From Methylococcales bacterium (GTDB lineage Bacteria; Pseudomonadota; Gammaproteobacteria; Methylococcales; Methylomonadaceae): 64,000 nt of DNA. Positions 1-8,779 of the stretch are shown here, in pieces. The stretch's first letter is position 1. Each line of letters opens with the position of its first letter. Both the position numbers and the translations under genes were made by a program. A model generated the notes under the pieces. The model was not told the origin of the DNA. It searched no databases and saw only the letters and a program-made list of their open reading frames with translations. The stretch lies in assembly GCA_023145835.1 (NCBI GenBank), contig JAGLDH010000066.1, forward strand, positions 32,894 through 96,893, written 5' to 3'.

Positions 1-444
1 ACAGTAGCAGAATATTATCTAAATGTTGTGTCAAAAGCAGGAACAATAGCATGGGATCCCAGTGTTGCTGGAAACTATGCTTGTGTTCATTCCTTAGAAG
101 ATGCCTCTCAAGGCATGACAACAGTTCTTAATGAGAAAACGTACATAGACGTTCATGCTTGGTGCTTCGTTCCTCACTCTTTTCGGCTGATGATACACGA
201 CCTCTTTTGTCTTGGATTAACTCCTTTAAAAGAAGTAGGCTTTTTCTCTACAACAGATCATCTGTTTTATATTACTTTAAGCCGAAAAGGAAAAGGAATT
301 AATAGGTCAAGAATCGAGATGCTTGATAGTATAGAGTCCGAAATTAAAGAAGGAATCTCCGTACCTAAAAAACCAGCCCTCCCAAAAAAAATCAGAAATA
401 GTCTCACTCATATTTATAGCAAAGCACTTCATTTGAAAGGTTAA
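1..444 (+). CDS. SAM-dependent methyltransferase, C-terminal part (cut by window edge)
   Basis: The reading frame is open to the first base of the window (it begins TVAEYYLNVV before the first GTG), so this is the end of a gene that starts outside. The visible residues match the C-terminal region of class I methyltransferases found in sugar and O-antigen clusters: a DP-x-x-AGNY segment, the VHSLEDA motif, then DVHAWCFVPHSFRLMIHDL followed by LFYITLSRKGKG. The family pattern is D-V-H-x-W-x-F-T/V-P-x-S-F-R-L. The SAM-binding Rossmann part is not visible. The substrate cannot be told. Downstream lies only transposon debris, so no operon continues to the right. Confidence 0.7.
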   Translation, partial: TVAEYYLNVVSKAGTIAWDPSVAGNYACVHSLEDASQGMTTVLNEKTYIDVHAWCFVPHSFRLMIHDLFCLGLTPLKEVGFFSTTDHLFYITLSRKGKGINRSRIEMLDSIESEIKEGISVPKKPALPKKIRNSLTHIYSKALHLKG

Positions 445-448
445 ATAT

Positions 449-837
449 TTAACTCTTTAAATGTACTGACTCACCACTTGGCGTATCATATCGCTCGTCT
501 ATTTTTGCCAGTAAAGCAATATCGGTTGCCGTATATTTTTGCTTAAAACCTGTGGGCTTGTTGGGAGCACGTTGATGTATGACTCTCGTTCTTAGGTATT
601 GATGAATGAGGTGGGTGAACTGTTGGCGAGAATAGGCTGTTACTTGTCGCAAAAAGCGTATCAAAATGTCTTTTTGTCGTTTATTTAACGCTCTGTAGTG
701 GAACTGCTTTAATGTCATAAAATCATAGCACGCTGTTTTAATGTCGGACACACTAAATACAATGGCTTGAGTTCCTTCTAAAAAGTTTGTAAATCTTCGG
801 TATTTATTAATTCTTTAAGATTCACGATGGCTCTCAT
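449..837 (-). pseudogene. Remnant of a DDE transposase/integrase (N-terminal part)
   Basis: The minus-strand frame from 751 down to 449 gives a peptide with YSRQQFTHLIHQYL and a short basic linker, typical of the N-terminal HTH part of IS transposases that have an integrase core. Homology continues upstream of the only in-frame GTG: EGTQAIVFSVSDI is in the same frame. Before that the frame must change near 781, in a run of five T, to read MRAIVNLKELINTEDLQTF from an ATG at 837. The catalytic core is missing, because the frame stops after DERYDTPSGES. The copy is therefore both frameshifted and truncated. The IS family is inferred from general resemblance only. Confidence 0.6.
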
Positions 838-889
838 TGTTTCATCATGAACAGATTGACTGATTTAGTCAGATTAGACTCATTTCGTA

Positions 890-1038
890 TTGGAGAAGGT
901 TATCACTTGACACGCTTTAGAAACATTTTCGAGTTCTTCAGTTAAATTTATTAAACCATTCCAAGGTGTACAAGGACGAACCGGAGCTTATCTATTCACT
1001 GCTTCGAGTGCAAAAGCTTCAAGTTCTTTTTTATTCAT
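890..1038 (-). pseudogene. Two stubs of other transposases
   Basis: From the ATG at 1038 the minus strand reads MNKKELEAFALEAVNR and then stops at 988. This is like the first residues of IS256-type (mutator) transposases. Immediately beyond, a frame reads LINLTEELENVSKACQV, resembling the helix-turn-helix start of IS481-like integrases. Both are too short to work. Together with the adjacent fragment they form a small graveyard of at least two IS types. Assignments rest on short matches. Confidence 0.4.
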
Positions 1039-1196
1039 AACAACTTATCCTCTTATAGTAGAGATTAATCATAAGTAGTTACACAAAATAAATAACCTTT
1101 TCTGTTTTTTGGTAAAGAGTTACATTCAGTTAACGTAAAAAAGAAGCCGAATTTTACGTTAACTGAAGCATTAGTTTTGTTGTTTTATTTTATTAC

Positions 1197-1907
1197 TTAG
1201 TTATTGCCATATTCTTTTAGCCCCCAAATATGTTGTCCGCCTTGCTGACCTTTATATTTTAATTTAACCCATAGATTTTGGTTGTTGAAAGGTGCCTGGT
1301 ACATTATTGACGGAATATTCATATCTAAATTTTGTGAAATTGTTCCTTGAGTAGTAGGACAAGTAGTTTCTTGTTGATCTGTCAATAATATATCATCAAA
1401 GTAAACATCGCCTGCAATTCCTTGAGCATCCACCCAATCTTCAAGCGTAAGGCGAATATCTTTCTCAGCTGTAAAATTTATGGTTACTTTTTCCCATTTT
1501 TCTGTATCTTTTAGATGCGCTTTTAATCCAGGATAATCTTCTTTTGTGCCTGCTAACCATTTATGATTATTATCACCTGGGTTACCAAAATTGTATCCAA
1601 CGAATCCTCCGTAATTATCATCAACACTTCCTGACTCCTTTTGTCCCAAATACCAAAAGGATAAAGTATACTTCCCAGAAGGATTCGAAATTACTTTACT
1701 AAAAATATCTCCTTTACCCGTTACGCTTTTAAAACTTAACACATGGTCATCTCCTATTGGGTCTTTAATAATTTCTCCACTATGATTTCCTTCATTTTTA
1801 CCCGTCCACTTGGTTAGGTCACCTTCAAAGTTCTCTTCAAATAGTGTGGCAGCTAGAAGAGTATTTGAAAAAACTGTTAAAGCAGTCACTAATACGATAT
1901 TTTTCAT
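1197..1907 (-). CDS. Secreted carbohydrate-binding-like (jelly-roll) protein
   Basis: 236 residues with a Sec signal peptide (MKNIVLVTALTVFSNTLLAA). A GGAG ribosome site lies just before the ATG. The mature part begins LFEENFEGDLTKW and contains YTLSFWYLGQ and DVYFDDILL, the usual pattern of a CBM-like beta-jelly-roll that binds carbohydrate or another polymer. After residue 180 comes a separate small domain starting at a cysteine and ending IWGLKEYGNN. No catalytic motif is visible. It is a single-gene unit with IS debris downstream. Function beyond extracellular binding is not known, and a surface or matrix role is inference. Confidence 0.6.
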   Translation of the reverse strand: MKNIVLVTALTVFSNTLLAATLFEENFEGDLTKWTGKNEGNHSGEIIKDPIGDDHVLSFKSVTGKGDIFSKVISNPSGKYTLSFWYLGQKESGSVDDNYGGFVGYNFGNPGDNNHKWLAGTKEDYPGLKAHLKDTEKWEKVTINFTAEKDIRLTLEDWVDAQGIAGDVYFDDILLTDQQETTCPTTQGTISQNLDMNIPSIMYQAPFNNQNLWVKLKYKGQQGGQHIWGLKEYGNN

Positions 1908-2432
1908 GATTTTTCTCCACGCCCAAGTAAAGTAAAGATCACGTTAGATGCCGGGCGTTGAAAACAACTAACGAGATGAAAGAAAATCTTTTTATAAAAA
2001 ACTTGTTTTTTGAATTTTTTAAGATCATAAATAAATACACAATATGTATCCATAAATGTATTAATTAACCGATCACCTGATTTAATTTGTAGTTAGAATA
2101 TCAAGAAAGCTTTTATACAGTCTGTGACTTAATACCATCAAGTTAGAGTTGTAAATTTGATTAGCGTAGCGTAAGGCTATTTATTTTGATATCGATAGGA
2201 TAAGGGGTTTTTAAGGAACCTCTGATCAAGTTGATCCTCTAAAATTAATGCACTATTAATTCAACAAGTTATCTTTAGTTAAATCGTTATTTTAAGACTT
2301 AATCAGAGGCTTCTTAAGGTTTGACTAATTAAATCAACCTAAATTTTAGCTCTACACTGATAAAGCAGATATAGTCAATTTAGTTGGCTTATCAAATTAG
2401 ATCTCAAGTTAAAAATGTAAGAAACATAGGGA
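1908..2432. other. Gene-free stretch with one MITE-like repeat
   Basis: 525 bases with no convincing open frame. The part next to 1907 should hold the promoter of the secreted protein gene. A 107-bp inverted-repeat element sits at 2211-2317. Nothing else is recognised. Confidence 0.6.
2211..2317. repeat. 107-bp MITE-like element, copy A
   Basis: The ends are imperfect inverted repeats: TTAAGGAACCTCTGATCAAG on the left, and the complement of TTAAGAAGCCTCTGATTAAG on the right. The interior is non-coding and AT-rich. A second copy of exactly the same length, with the same internal TTAATTCAA and TTAAATCGTTA blocks, lies at 21101-21207. One-ended relatives lie at 20961 and 60567. This is the pattern of a non-autonomous element mobilised by a transposase encoded elsewhere. 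Confidence 0.75.
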
Positions 2433-3758
2433 CTATTGTAATGTTTCGAGGATCTGGTTAAATTTTGACCAGAGTGGTTTGGATTTTGGTGTCATATCAT
2501 CTTTGAAATACCACCAGAAATAACCACCAATAAAACGTGGGTGATTAATACTTAACGAATAGTAACGGCTTAAATAAGCTTCCTTATCTGTTGTCGTTGT
2601 GCCTACTTCACCAAACCCAAGTTTTGCATTTGGAAAAATTTTACCCAAGTCATTAAATACATTGTTCCACTCAGATAGTGAGGGTTGATGATAGTTGCAA
2701 TCTTCCTCGTAATAACTTACCAGGATATAGTCAATTCCATTTTTTAGTGCATTGTTTAATCGTGTTTTTGCCCAGGGTCGCATCTTTTCATACTCTTTAC
2801 TCCAACATCCGTCGTTCTCGACAAAATCGTTATAGTAAAGTGTTAATGCCGTTTGATAACCACGGTTTTTTGCTTTCTGATATGCTGCGACTGTTTTCTG
2901 AGCTACTAAGTCTGGGTTATCTCCAGTCCACTCACCATTCACTTCATTACCAATTTCCCATATATCAACAATATCACCATGTAGATCAAGGTATTCATTT
3001 ACTCGAACCTGATACGCTATTGGTGTATATTGTTTAATGTATTCTGAATCGAATAATTGTCCCATAATATAACTTGAGCGTGAAAGTTTACTAAGTGCTG
3101 AGGTATAAATTGAAGCCGGAACAGTATCAAAGACAACTCGAGTCGTCATTTCTTTAGACAAGGAACCTACTGCATCAACACTGGCATCAATATTATCAAT
3201 CGTATCTAGTGTGACACCATATATTTGGTTGTTCGGAATTATCGATGGAAGAGTCTCTATCTCATCCACGAAACCACTTCCTCTTATCAAAAAACCATTT
3301 AGGGCTATAAACTGGTTGCCAGGTTCATAATGTGCGAGATCCGCGGCTAAATCTCTCGTTAATGTATGCCATGAATTATCAGATATATTTGTACCCAACC
3401 CATGATGAATATAATTACCATTGGCACTAAGGCCATAATCTTGATTGACTGCAGTATAGTAAATATAGCGATGTCCTTTGCTTGTCTGAATTGAAATATA
3501 AACAACAAATGGTTCAGCATACTTCATACTCCATTTGATAGTTGAAGCATTATTATTCCACGAACTACCAAGGCGATAACCATTGGCTATGGTTGTACCG
3601 ACTAACTGAATAACTCTACTGCCTCTTTCTGCATCATAGATATTTGTTATTGTTGCACCATCAGGGGACTGATCGTAAATACTCCATCCGTTGGTATCAC
3701 CGTTTTCAGCACTTTCATAAACTGTTGCATAAACACTGGCGCGCCGAGCTTTATCCCA
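2433..3758 (-). pseudogene. 5'-truncated secreted glycosidase-like protein
   Basis: From the first ATG (3527) the frame gives 364 residues, but homology-like sequence continues upstream in the same frame to a stop at 3759-3761, with no ATG and no signal peptide. That extra part reads ASVYATVYESAENGDTNGW and GSRVIQLVG. With the following WSMKYAEPFVVY and YIYYTAVNQDY it forms a complete CBM-like beta-sandwich of about 190 residues, common in marine gammaproteobacterial secreted enzymes. The C-terminal half looks like a TIM-barrel hydrolase: DIWEIGNEVNGEW holds the N-E pair typical of the acid/base residue in clan-A glycosidases, and GFGEVGTT holds a candidate nucleophile Glu. Without its leader it is probably not exported, or not expressed. 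Confidence 0.6.
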
Positions 3759-3792
3759 TCAATTTCTTAAATTAATGGGCTTATCTGTTTGT

Positions 3793-5241
3793 TTAATATT
3801 CAACAAGCACACGATAATCTAATACCGTACTTCCTTCAGCAGGAACCTTTATTTTCCATTCTGCTGTGCCAGCAGCCACTTTCTTATGAGGGTGACTTTC
3901 CTTTAACATTTTCCAATCAGCAGGAATAGGTTCACGAACAGAAATGGTAACTGCTGTAGACTTTGCATTTTTTAATTCTATTTGAAAAGAGCTTTCAAAA
4001 GCATTTTTGCCAGGCAGTATATGTTTACGTTTGGCAAAATTAGTTTGTTTTTTATTCACGGTAATATCAAACGCATCCCCTAATTTCAAACGAATAGTTT
4101 CATTTTTAGGCGTATGGTCAATATGATCTTCACCAATAAACTGGGCATTTCCTTGGCTATCTTTTTTATAGACTCGAACAATACCTTTAGGAATTGGCAT
4201 ACCTAAGCCGGCCTTTTTTTTATTTTCTAGCTGAACAAAAACGCCAACTTTAAGTTTCTTAGCAATCTGACGTTGTCGACTACTGTAGTAATAGTTAGCA
4301 CCATTCAATATAAGCTCTTTTGTAACAGGGACAGAGTTAGCGGAGAGTAAGGAAACTTGCTTAGTCTGATTATTTAATATACTGGTGGGTCGATTTAAGC
4401 TATAGAGATGATATTCAAATAAGCTTTCTTCAGACATAGAACCAGCATCAGCAGCCATTGAATACTCCATTTGTCTCGTAAGATGAGCAACTTTAGTTTG
4501 TTCTTTAACTCGGTTAACATCTCCTGCAACTAATTGTAAAGTTGCATTGTTATAATCTGCTCCACTTTTATTATTTAATGTTACCCAGCCAAGTAAATCA
4601 ATTGAATTATCATTAGCGCTAAGTTCGGCCACATAATCAGCTTTCCAGGATAACCCGCCTGATAAATAGCTTAGCTCTACTTGTTGAGCTTGAGATGTTG
4701 AGCTATTTAACTGAGTGACTAAAGTCGGTTGATCTCTAAGATTTTCAGGGATATTATCAAAAACAAACTGACCTTTCGGGTTAGTTTTAATCCGATTACC
4801 TATTTTTAGTACGACGCCTTGATGTGTACTAAGAACGATTGCTGTTTCTTTAGTTTCATTGCCTGTTGCAGGATTGGTCGTGACTAGTCGGACAGGTTGT
4901 CCGACATATTTATCTAATAACTTAGCGGGGGTTAATAAATCATAATCAAAATTTTGCTCAATAACATTAAAGCCTTTTCCGTGGGTTAAACTACGCAACA
5001 TCGCTGTTTCAGGTCGCATTTTAGCGCTCACCCCTCGAAATGCAAGACGATTATTGCCTTTGTCTAAGCTTATTTTTCTTTGGTCTTTAATTAAAGCTAG
5101 GTCATTATTATAAATAGTGATGGCGACTTTAGTTTGATCATCTAAAGTCGTTTTTTTCTCTGTTATTTCAGCATTTGTTGATACTGAAAATAAAGCTAAG
5201 TAGAAAATTAAAACTAGTGTAACAGGCGATGAATATTGCAT
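3793..5241 (-). CDS. Exported DUF4139-family protein
   Basis: About 482 residues. An ATG at 5277 is in frame, but the ATG at 5241 is preferred: it has AAGGA eight bases upstream and opens a clean signal peptide (MQYSSPVTLVLIFYLALFSVSTNAE). The order is an N-terminal beta region with IYNNDLALIKDQRKISL, a middle segment with LSYLSGGLSWKADY (the DUF4139 hallmark is G-L-S-W-x-A-x-Y), and a C-terminal beta domain ending EGSTVLDYRVLVEY. Proteins of this family are periplasmic or surface-exposed and of unknown function. It is monocistronic, with 82 bp of non-coding sequence between its longer frame and the restriction enzyme gene. Confidence 0.8.
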   Translation of the reverse strand: MQYSSPVTLVLIFYLALFSVSTNAEITEKKTTLDDQTKVAITIYNNDLALIKDQRKISLDKGNNRLAFRGVSAKMRPETAMLRSLTHGKGFNVIEQNFDYDLLTPAKLLDKYVGQPVRLVTTNPATGNETKETAIVLSTHQGVVLKIGNRIKTNPKGQFVFDNIPENLRDQPTLVTQLNSSTSQAQQVELSYLSGGLSWKADYVAELSANDNSIDLLGWVTLNNKSGADYNNATLQLVAGDVNRVKEQTKVAHLTRQMEYSMAADAGSMSEESLFEYHLYSLNRPTSILNNQTKQVSLLSANSVPVTKELILNGANYYYSSRQRQIAKKLKVGVFVQLENKKKAGLGMPIPKGIVRVYKKDSQGNAQFIGEDHIDHTPKNETIRLKLGDAFDITVNKKQTNFAKRKHILPGKNAFESSFQIELKNAKSTAVTISVREPIPADWKMLKESHPHKKVAAGTAEWKIKVPAEGSTVLDYRVLVEY

Positions 5242-5360
5242 AGTGAGATCCTTTCTAGTTAAGTAATAATAAGACATAATATGATAAGGATAGTTCGTTG
5301 CTGACTATTATCGCGAAAGTTTTAAGTAAGTTTTAGGTTTGTCTTGTACAGAGAGAATCT

Positions 5361-6086
5361 CTATATTTTATTAGAAAGTTTTATGATTTCAGGTGATTTT
5401 GAAAGAGAGTTAATCACTTCATCTAATTCTTCAGAAAAATCAGCTTCTATCGCAACCTGTCCAATGGCTTGAATTAGGTCTGAATAAAAATTTTCATCAC
5501 CTGTTAATCTGTGCCAAAAATCTTGACCTATGTAAATAGGGTAGTCATATTCCGTCGTAATTCTTTTATAATGTCCATTTAAGCTTCTTGTATCACCATA
5601 AATAATACCGACCACCATATCATCATGAGTAATTCTTAAGTTATTTGTTCTGCCCAGGTGTATTACTTTTTTAAAATGACCAACAATAGTTTCAACATCA
5701 TCTTTATTAATGGTATTTGGACCTGATTTTAATTGGCAGTAAATTTTATTTTTATTGAGTTGATCAATAAATTCAATATCAATACCGGAAGTGGTACTGC
5801 CAAAAGAAGAGAGTACTTCATTTGTAAATTTTTGAATATTTGTACCGAATGATGTTGTGATGGATGTTCCTAGAACCCTTGGATATAAAAGAGCTTTTGC
5901 TATACTTTTAGGGTCTGTATTGCCGGTTAAAAAATTAGATAAATAAACAGCTAAAAATGGATTAATATCAAAACTTGATGCTTTGAGTAGTTTTTTTGTG
6001 TTCTTGATATGGTTTTCAGCGATACTTTCTTTAAACCAAATTTGAGACTTTTCTAAAATTAACTTTTTTTCGTCTTGATTCATCAT
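5361..6086 (-). CDS. Type II restriction endonuclease (PmeII/Eco47II-like)
   Basis: 241 residues. Family-type blocks are visible: NPFLAVYLSNFLTGN (42-56), ALLYPRVLGTSITTSFGTNIQ (65-85) and the catalytic core GSTTSGIDIEFID followed by YCQLKSGPNTIN. The probable PD-(D/E)xK site is D103 with Q118-L119-K120, a QxK variant. YIGQDFWHRLTGDENFY lies near the C-terminus. It is a homodimeric DNA cutter that would attack unmethylated DNA. It is divergent from its cognate methyltransferase. The two starts are about 50 bp apart, so both promoters share a very short region. A GGNCC-type target is suggested by family resemblance only. Start may be Met1 or the adjacent Met2. Confidence 0.8.
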   Translation of the reverse strand: MMNQDEKKLILEKSQIWFKESIAENHIKNTKKLLKASSFDINPFLAVYLSNFLTGNTDPKSIAKALLYPRVLGTSITTSFGTNIQKFTNEVLSSFGSTTSGIDIEFIDQLNKNKIYCQLKSGPNTINKDDVETIVGHFKKVIHLGRTNNLRITHDDMVVGIIYGDTRSLNGHYKRITTEYDYPIYIGQDFWHRLTGDENFYSDLIQAIGQVAIEADFSEELDEVINSLSKSPEIIKLSNKI

Positions 6087-6136
6087 CTATAAATCTTTAA
6101 AATAAGTAACCCTGTATAACGTTGAATAATATTGGC

Positions 6137-7402
6137 ATGAAAAACTATTACTCTTTAGCAGAAACAGCTGAATTACTCTCTGTTTCTAAACAAACTTTAA
6201 GGCGGTGGGATGAGAGTGGAAAATTAAAGCCAATTAGAATGCCGAACAATTATAGGACATATTCTTATGAATTGTTGAAGGAATACATAGATATTGATTG
6301 TGACGATAGAATTAAAAAAAAATATCCAGATTGTTGTACTGCAATTAAACCTTATTCTGTTATAGAATTATTTGCAGGTGCGGGTGGTCTTGCTTTAGGG
6401 TTAGAAAAGGCAGGCTTATCTTGTAAATTGTTAAATGAAATTGATCCATGGGCTTGTAAAACATTAAGAAAAAATAGACCTCAATGGAATGTGGTAGAAG
6501 GTGATGTGACAAAACTGTCTTTTGTGAAATTTAAAGGGCAGATTGATGTGGTGACTGGAGGCTTCCCATGTCAATCTTTTAGTTATGCCGGAAAAAAACG
6601 TGGATTAGATGATGCAAGAGGTACATTGTTTTATGAGTTTGCTAGAACAGTTAAAGAAGTAGAGCCCTTAATTTGTGTAGGTGAGAATGTTAAGGGACTT
6701 TTAACTCATGACAATGGGCAAACTTTACGATCAATGGTTCAAATTTTAGAAGACTTGGGTTATGACGTTTTATCACCCAAAATATTAAAAGCTGCTTTTT
6801 ATAATGTGCCTCAAAAAAGAGAACGTTTATTTTTAATAGGTATAAAAAAAGGCAGCGGAATTACCTTTAATTTCCCTATAGCAGCAATTAAAATGATGAA
6901 TTTATCGGCTGCACTTAAAGCTGGTGAGTTATTTGATACAGATGTGCCTGAGTCAATTGGTCAAAGCTACCCTAAGCGAAAAAGTGAAATAATGGAATTG
7001 ATTCCTCCCGGTGGCTATTGGCGTGATTTACCTGAAGAAATTCAAAAAGAATATATGCTTAAAAGCTACTATTTAGGGGGAGGAAAAACGGGCATGGCGC
7101 GAAGAATTAGCTGGGATGAACCTTGCCTAACACTGACGACTGCTCCAGCCCAAAAACAAACAGAACGATGTCACCCCGAATTCACTCGTCCTTTTCAAAC
7201 GAGGGAATATGCTCGAATCCAAACTTTTCCAGATAGCTGGATATTTGAAGGAAGTATGAATCAAGTTTACAAACAAATAGGTAATGCAGTGCCAGTAAAC
7301 TTAGCATTAGCGTTAGGGCAAGAAATTGTTAAATCTCTAAATGCTTATACTGTTGCTAAAGAATTGAGATTAAAGTTTAATAGTGATAAAGAACGAGCAT
7401 AA
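6137..7402 (+). CDS. DNA cytosine-5 methyltransferase with N-terminal MerR-like HTH
   Basis: It methylates the C5 position of cytosine in DNA and protects the host from the adjacent endonuclease. Residues 1-52 form a MerR/excisionase-type helix-turn-helix (YYSLAETAELLSVSKQTLRR, then W-D-E-S-G-K-L). Next come the C5-MTase motifs: I (VIELFAGAGGLALGLE), IV (GGFPCQSFSYAGKKRG, catalytic Cys), VI (GENVKGLL), VIII (QKRERLFLIG), a target-recognition region with LTLTTAPAQKQTERCHPE, and X (IGNAVPVNLALA). The ATG at 6137 is chosen over a TTG at 6122 because it directly starts the HTH. A TATAAC at 6115-6120 would give an almost leaderless mRNA. The HTH probably lets the enzyme control the divergent pair (inference from other autoregulating C5 enzymes). 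Confidence 0.9.
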   Translation: MKNYYSLAETAELLSVSKQTLRRWDESGKLKPIRMPNNYRTYSYELLKEYIDIDCDDRIKKKYPDCCTAIKPYSVIELFAGAGGLALGLEKAGLSCKLLNEIDPWACKTLRKNRPQWNVVEGDVTKLSFVKFKGQIDVVTGGFPCQSFSYAGKKRGLDDARGTLFYEFARTVKEVEPLICVGENVKGLLTHDNGQTLRSMVQILEDLGYDVLSPKILKAAFYNVPQKRERLFLIGIKKGSGITFNFPIAAIKMMNLSAALKAGELFDTDVPESIGQSYPKRKSEIMELIPPGGYWRDLPEEIQKEYMLKSYYLGGGKTGMARRISWDEPCLTLTTAPAQKQTERCHPEFTRPFQTREYARIQTFPDSWIFEGSMNQVYKQIGNAVPVNLALALGQEIVKSLNAYTVAKELRLKFNSDKERA

Positions 7403-7418
7403 AATATTTATAAAGTGT

Positions 7419-7439
7419 AAGCGCACAGTTGTGCTTTTG
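7419..7439 (+). terminator. Probable terminator of the methyltransferase gene
   Basis: GCACA-GT-TGTGC (7423-7434) followed by TTTTGT, 16 bases after the stop codon. The stem is short, so it is a modest intrinsic terminator. Confidence 0.4.
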
Positions 7440-7538
7440 TATGCCAATATTAAGTCATACACTTTGCTTGCACAATTAGTCTCCATTACTCAATAGATTT
7501 TGGTTTCCAAAATTTGTTGAGCAGGAAGGGCTGAATTT

Positions 7539-8375
7539 TTATGATGTTTTGTTTTTAAAAGTAAAGCTTGCCAAGCCTATTAAAGCAGAGCCAAACAACC
7601 ATAGTGCTGCTGGAATAGGTATAGGGTTGATATTTAATACAGTTTGGACCGTTATATCAGTATCCTCATGAAATAACTGAGAACTAGGGCTATAGGACAG
7701 AGAGCTAGTGATTTGATCCATTGATAGATGCCTTGTGTAGAGTGTTTCGAATGAGAAACTATTTTCAGGCAGGAAATCATCTGAGATAAAGATAAAGTTT
7801 TTTGGGCCACCCGGCTCAATAACTTCTCCAAACGTATCAATTTCTATTTTGGTTTGAACGCGAAAATCATCAGGATTGTCATTTACATAATTGACGCCAT
7901 ATTCAATTTTATAATCAAACTCGAATCGATCAATTTTACCATTGATGTCGCTCAAAATTATTTCATTAAACCCACTGGAATATGACATTCCAATCTGGTT
8001 GAGAGCATGATTAGAATTATTCGGTTTAAAGGGTTCAAAAGGAGCAAACCCAAAAAAATAAGCCCTATCATAATCATTGGCTGAACTACTTGAAGCAGTG
8101 ATTCCTTCTAAAAAACTAAAACTAAAACTAAAACTAGAACTAGGATTAAATACATTACCGAACTTAACAATAGGCTGGTTTGGTCCTGAGTGAGAATAAT
8201 CAAGAGTTGAAGATACATCATGGCCTAAATGAATTTTAAAATCAGTTACTTCTATATTATTAACATCATAGGCTCTAAAAGATAGAACCTTAAGTGAGCC
8301 CCATGAAACTATTTCAATGGGAGCTGATTGAGCAGTATTGGTACTCAACAATAGAATGAGAAATAAATATTTCAT
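7539..8375 (-). CDS. Exported protein with VPLPA-CTERM-type sorting signal
   Basis: About 278 residues. The start at 8375 (MKYLFLILLLSTNTAQSA) is preferred over 8399: it begins the signal peptide directly and has GGAG upstream. The C-terminus is a textbook tripartite exosortase signal: the motif IPIPAALWLFGSALIGL, a hydrophobic helix, then a basic end (FKNKTS). The protein would be cleaved by an exosortase (EpsH/XrtA type) and retained at or released from the surface. The middle is Ser/Phe-rich (SSSFSFSFSFLEG) and beta-rich, with no catalytic motif. No exosortase gene lies in the window, so processing needs a distant locus. The function of the mature domain is unknown. Confidence 0.7.
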   Translation of the reverse strand: MKYLFLILLLSTNTAQSAPIEIVSWGSLKVLSFRAYDVNNIEVTDFKIHLGHDVSSTLDYSHSGPNQPIVKFGNVFNPSSSFSFSFSFLEGITASSSSANDYDRAYFFGFAPFEPFKPNNSNHALNQIGMSYSSGFNEIILSDINGKIDRFEFDYKIEYGVNYVNDNPDDFRVQTKIEIDTFGEVIEPGGPKNFIFISDDFLPENSFSFETLYTRHLSMDQITSSLSYSPSSQLFHEDTDITVQTVLNINPIPIPAALWLFGSALIGLASFTFKNKTS

Positions 8376-8657
8376 ATTGTTTATACTCCAGAACTTCAAG
8401 CCGTAAGGAAAAGTAAAGCTAGTTCATTATCATTTCAGTACACGAAAATAATTTATTGTTATCAATAATTATTTTAATGATCCTTGTAACTCATATTCTA
8501 GTATAAAATCAAATAATTATAAGATACTCTGTTTTTTATTATGTACAAAAACAATTAACTAAGTAATTGTTAGTTGAAACGCATGATCTGATGTCTAATT
8601 AAAATATCACACACTACTTTTTTATATAATTATCCAAAAGTATATGTTTGTGATTTA

Positions 8658-8766
8658 GGGACTGGGCTCCAACCATTCAAGAGCCACCAAAAAGCACAAT
8701 ATATAGTATTTTTTTAACTTTATAATGCTTATATATTGTGCCTTTGAATGGTTGGAGCCCAGTCCC
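8658..8766. repeat. Long perfect inverted repeat (MITE-like or cruciform)
   Basis: The outer arms are 23 bp and perfectly complementary (8658-8680 and 8744-8766, beginning GGGACTGGGCTCCAACCATT). Inner arms of 12 bp (GCACAATATATA at 8694-8705 and its complement at 8730-8741) are also perfect. The loop is AT-rich and non-coding. A perfect 23+12 pairing is far beyond chance and indicates either a young miniature transposon or a strong structural element. No T-run follows on either side, so it is not a simple terminator. Confidence 0.7.
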
Positions 8767-8779
8767 GCGACCCGTATCC

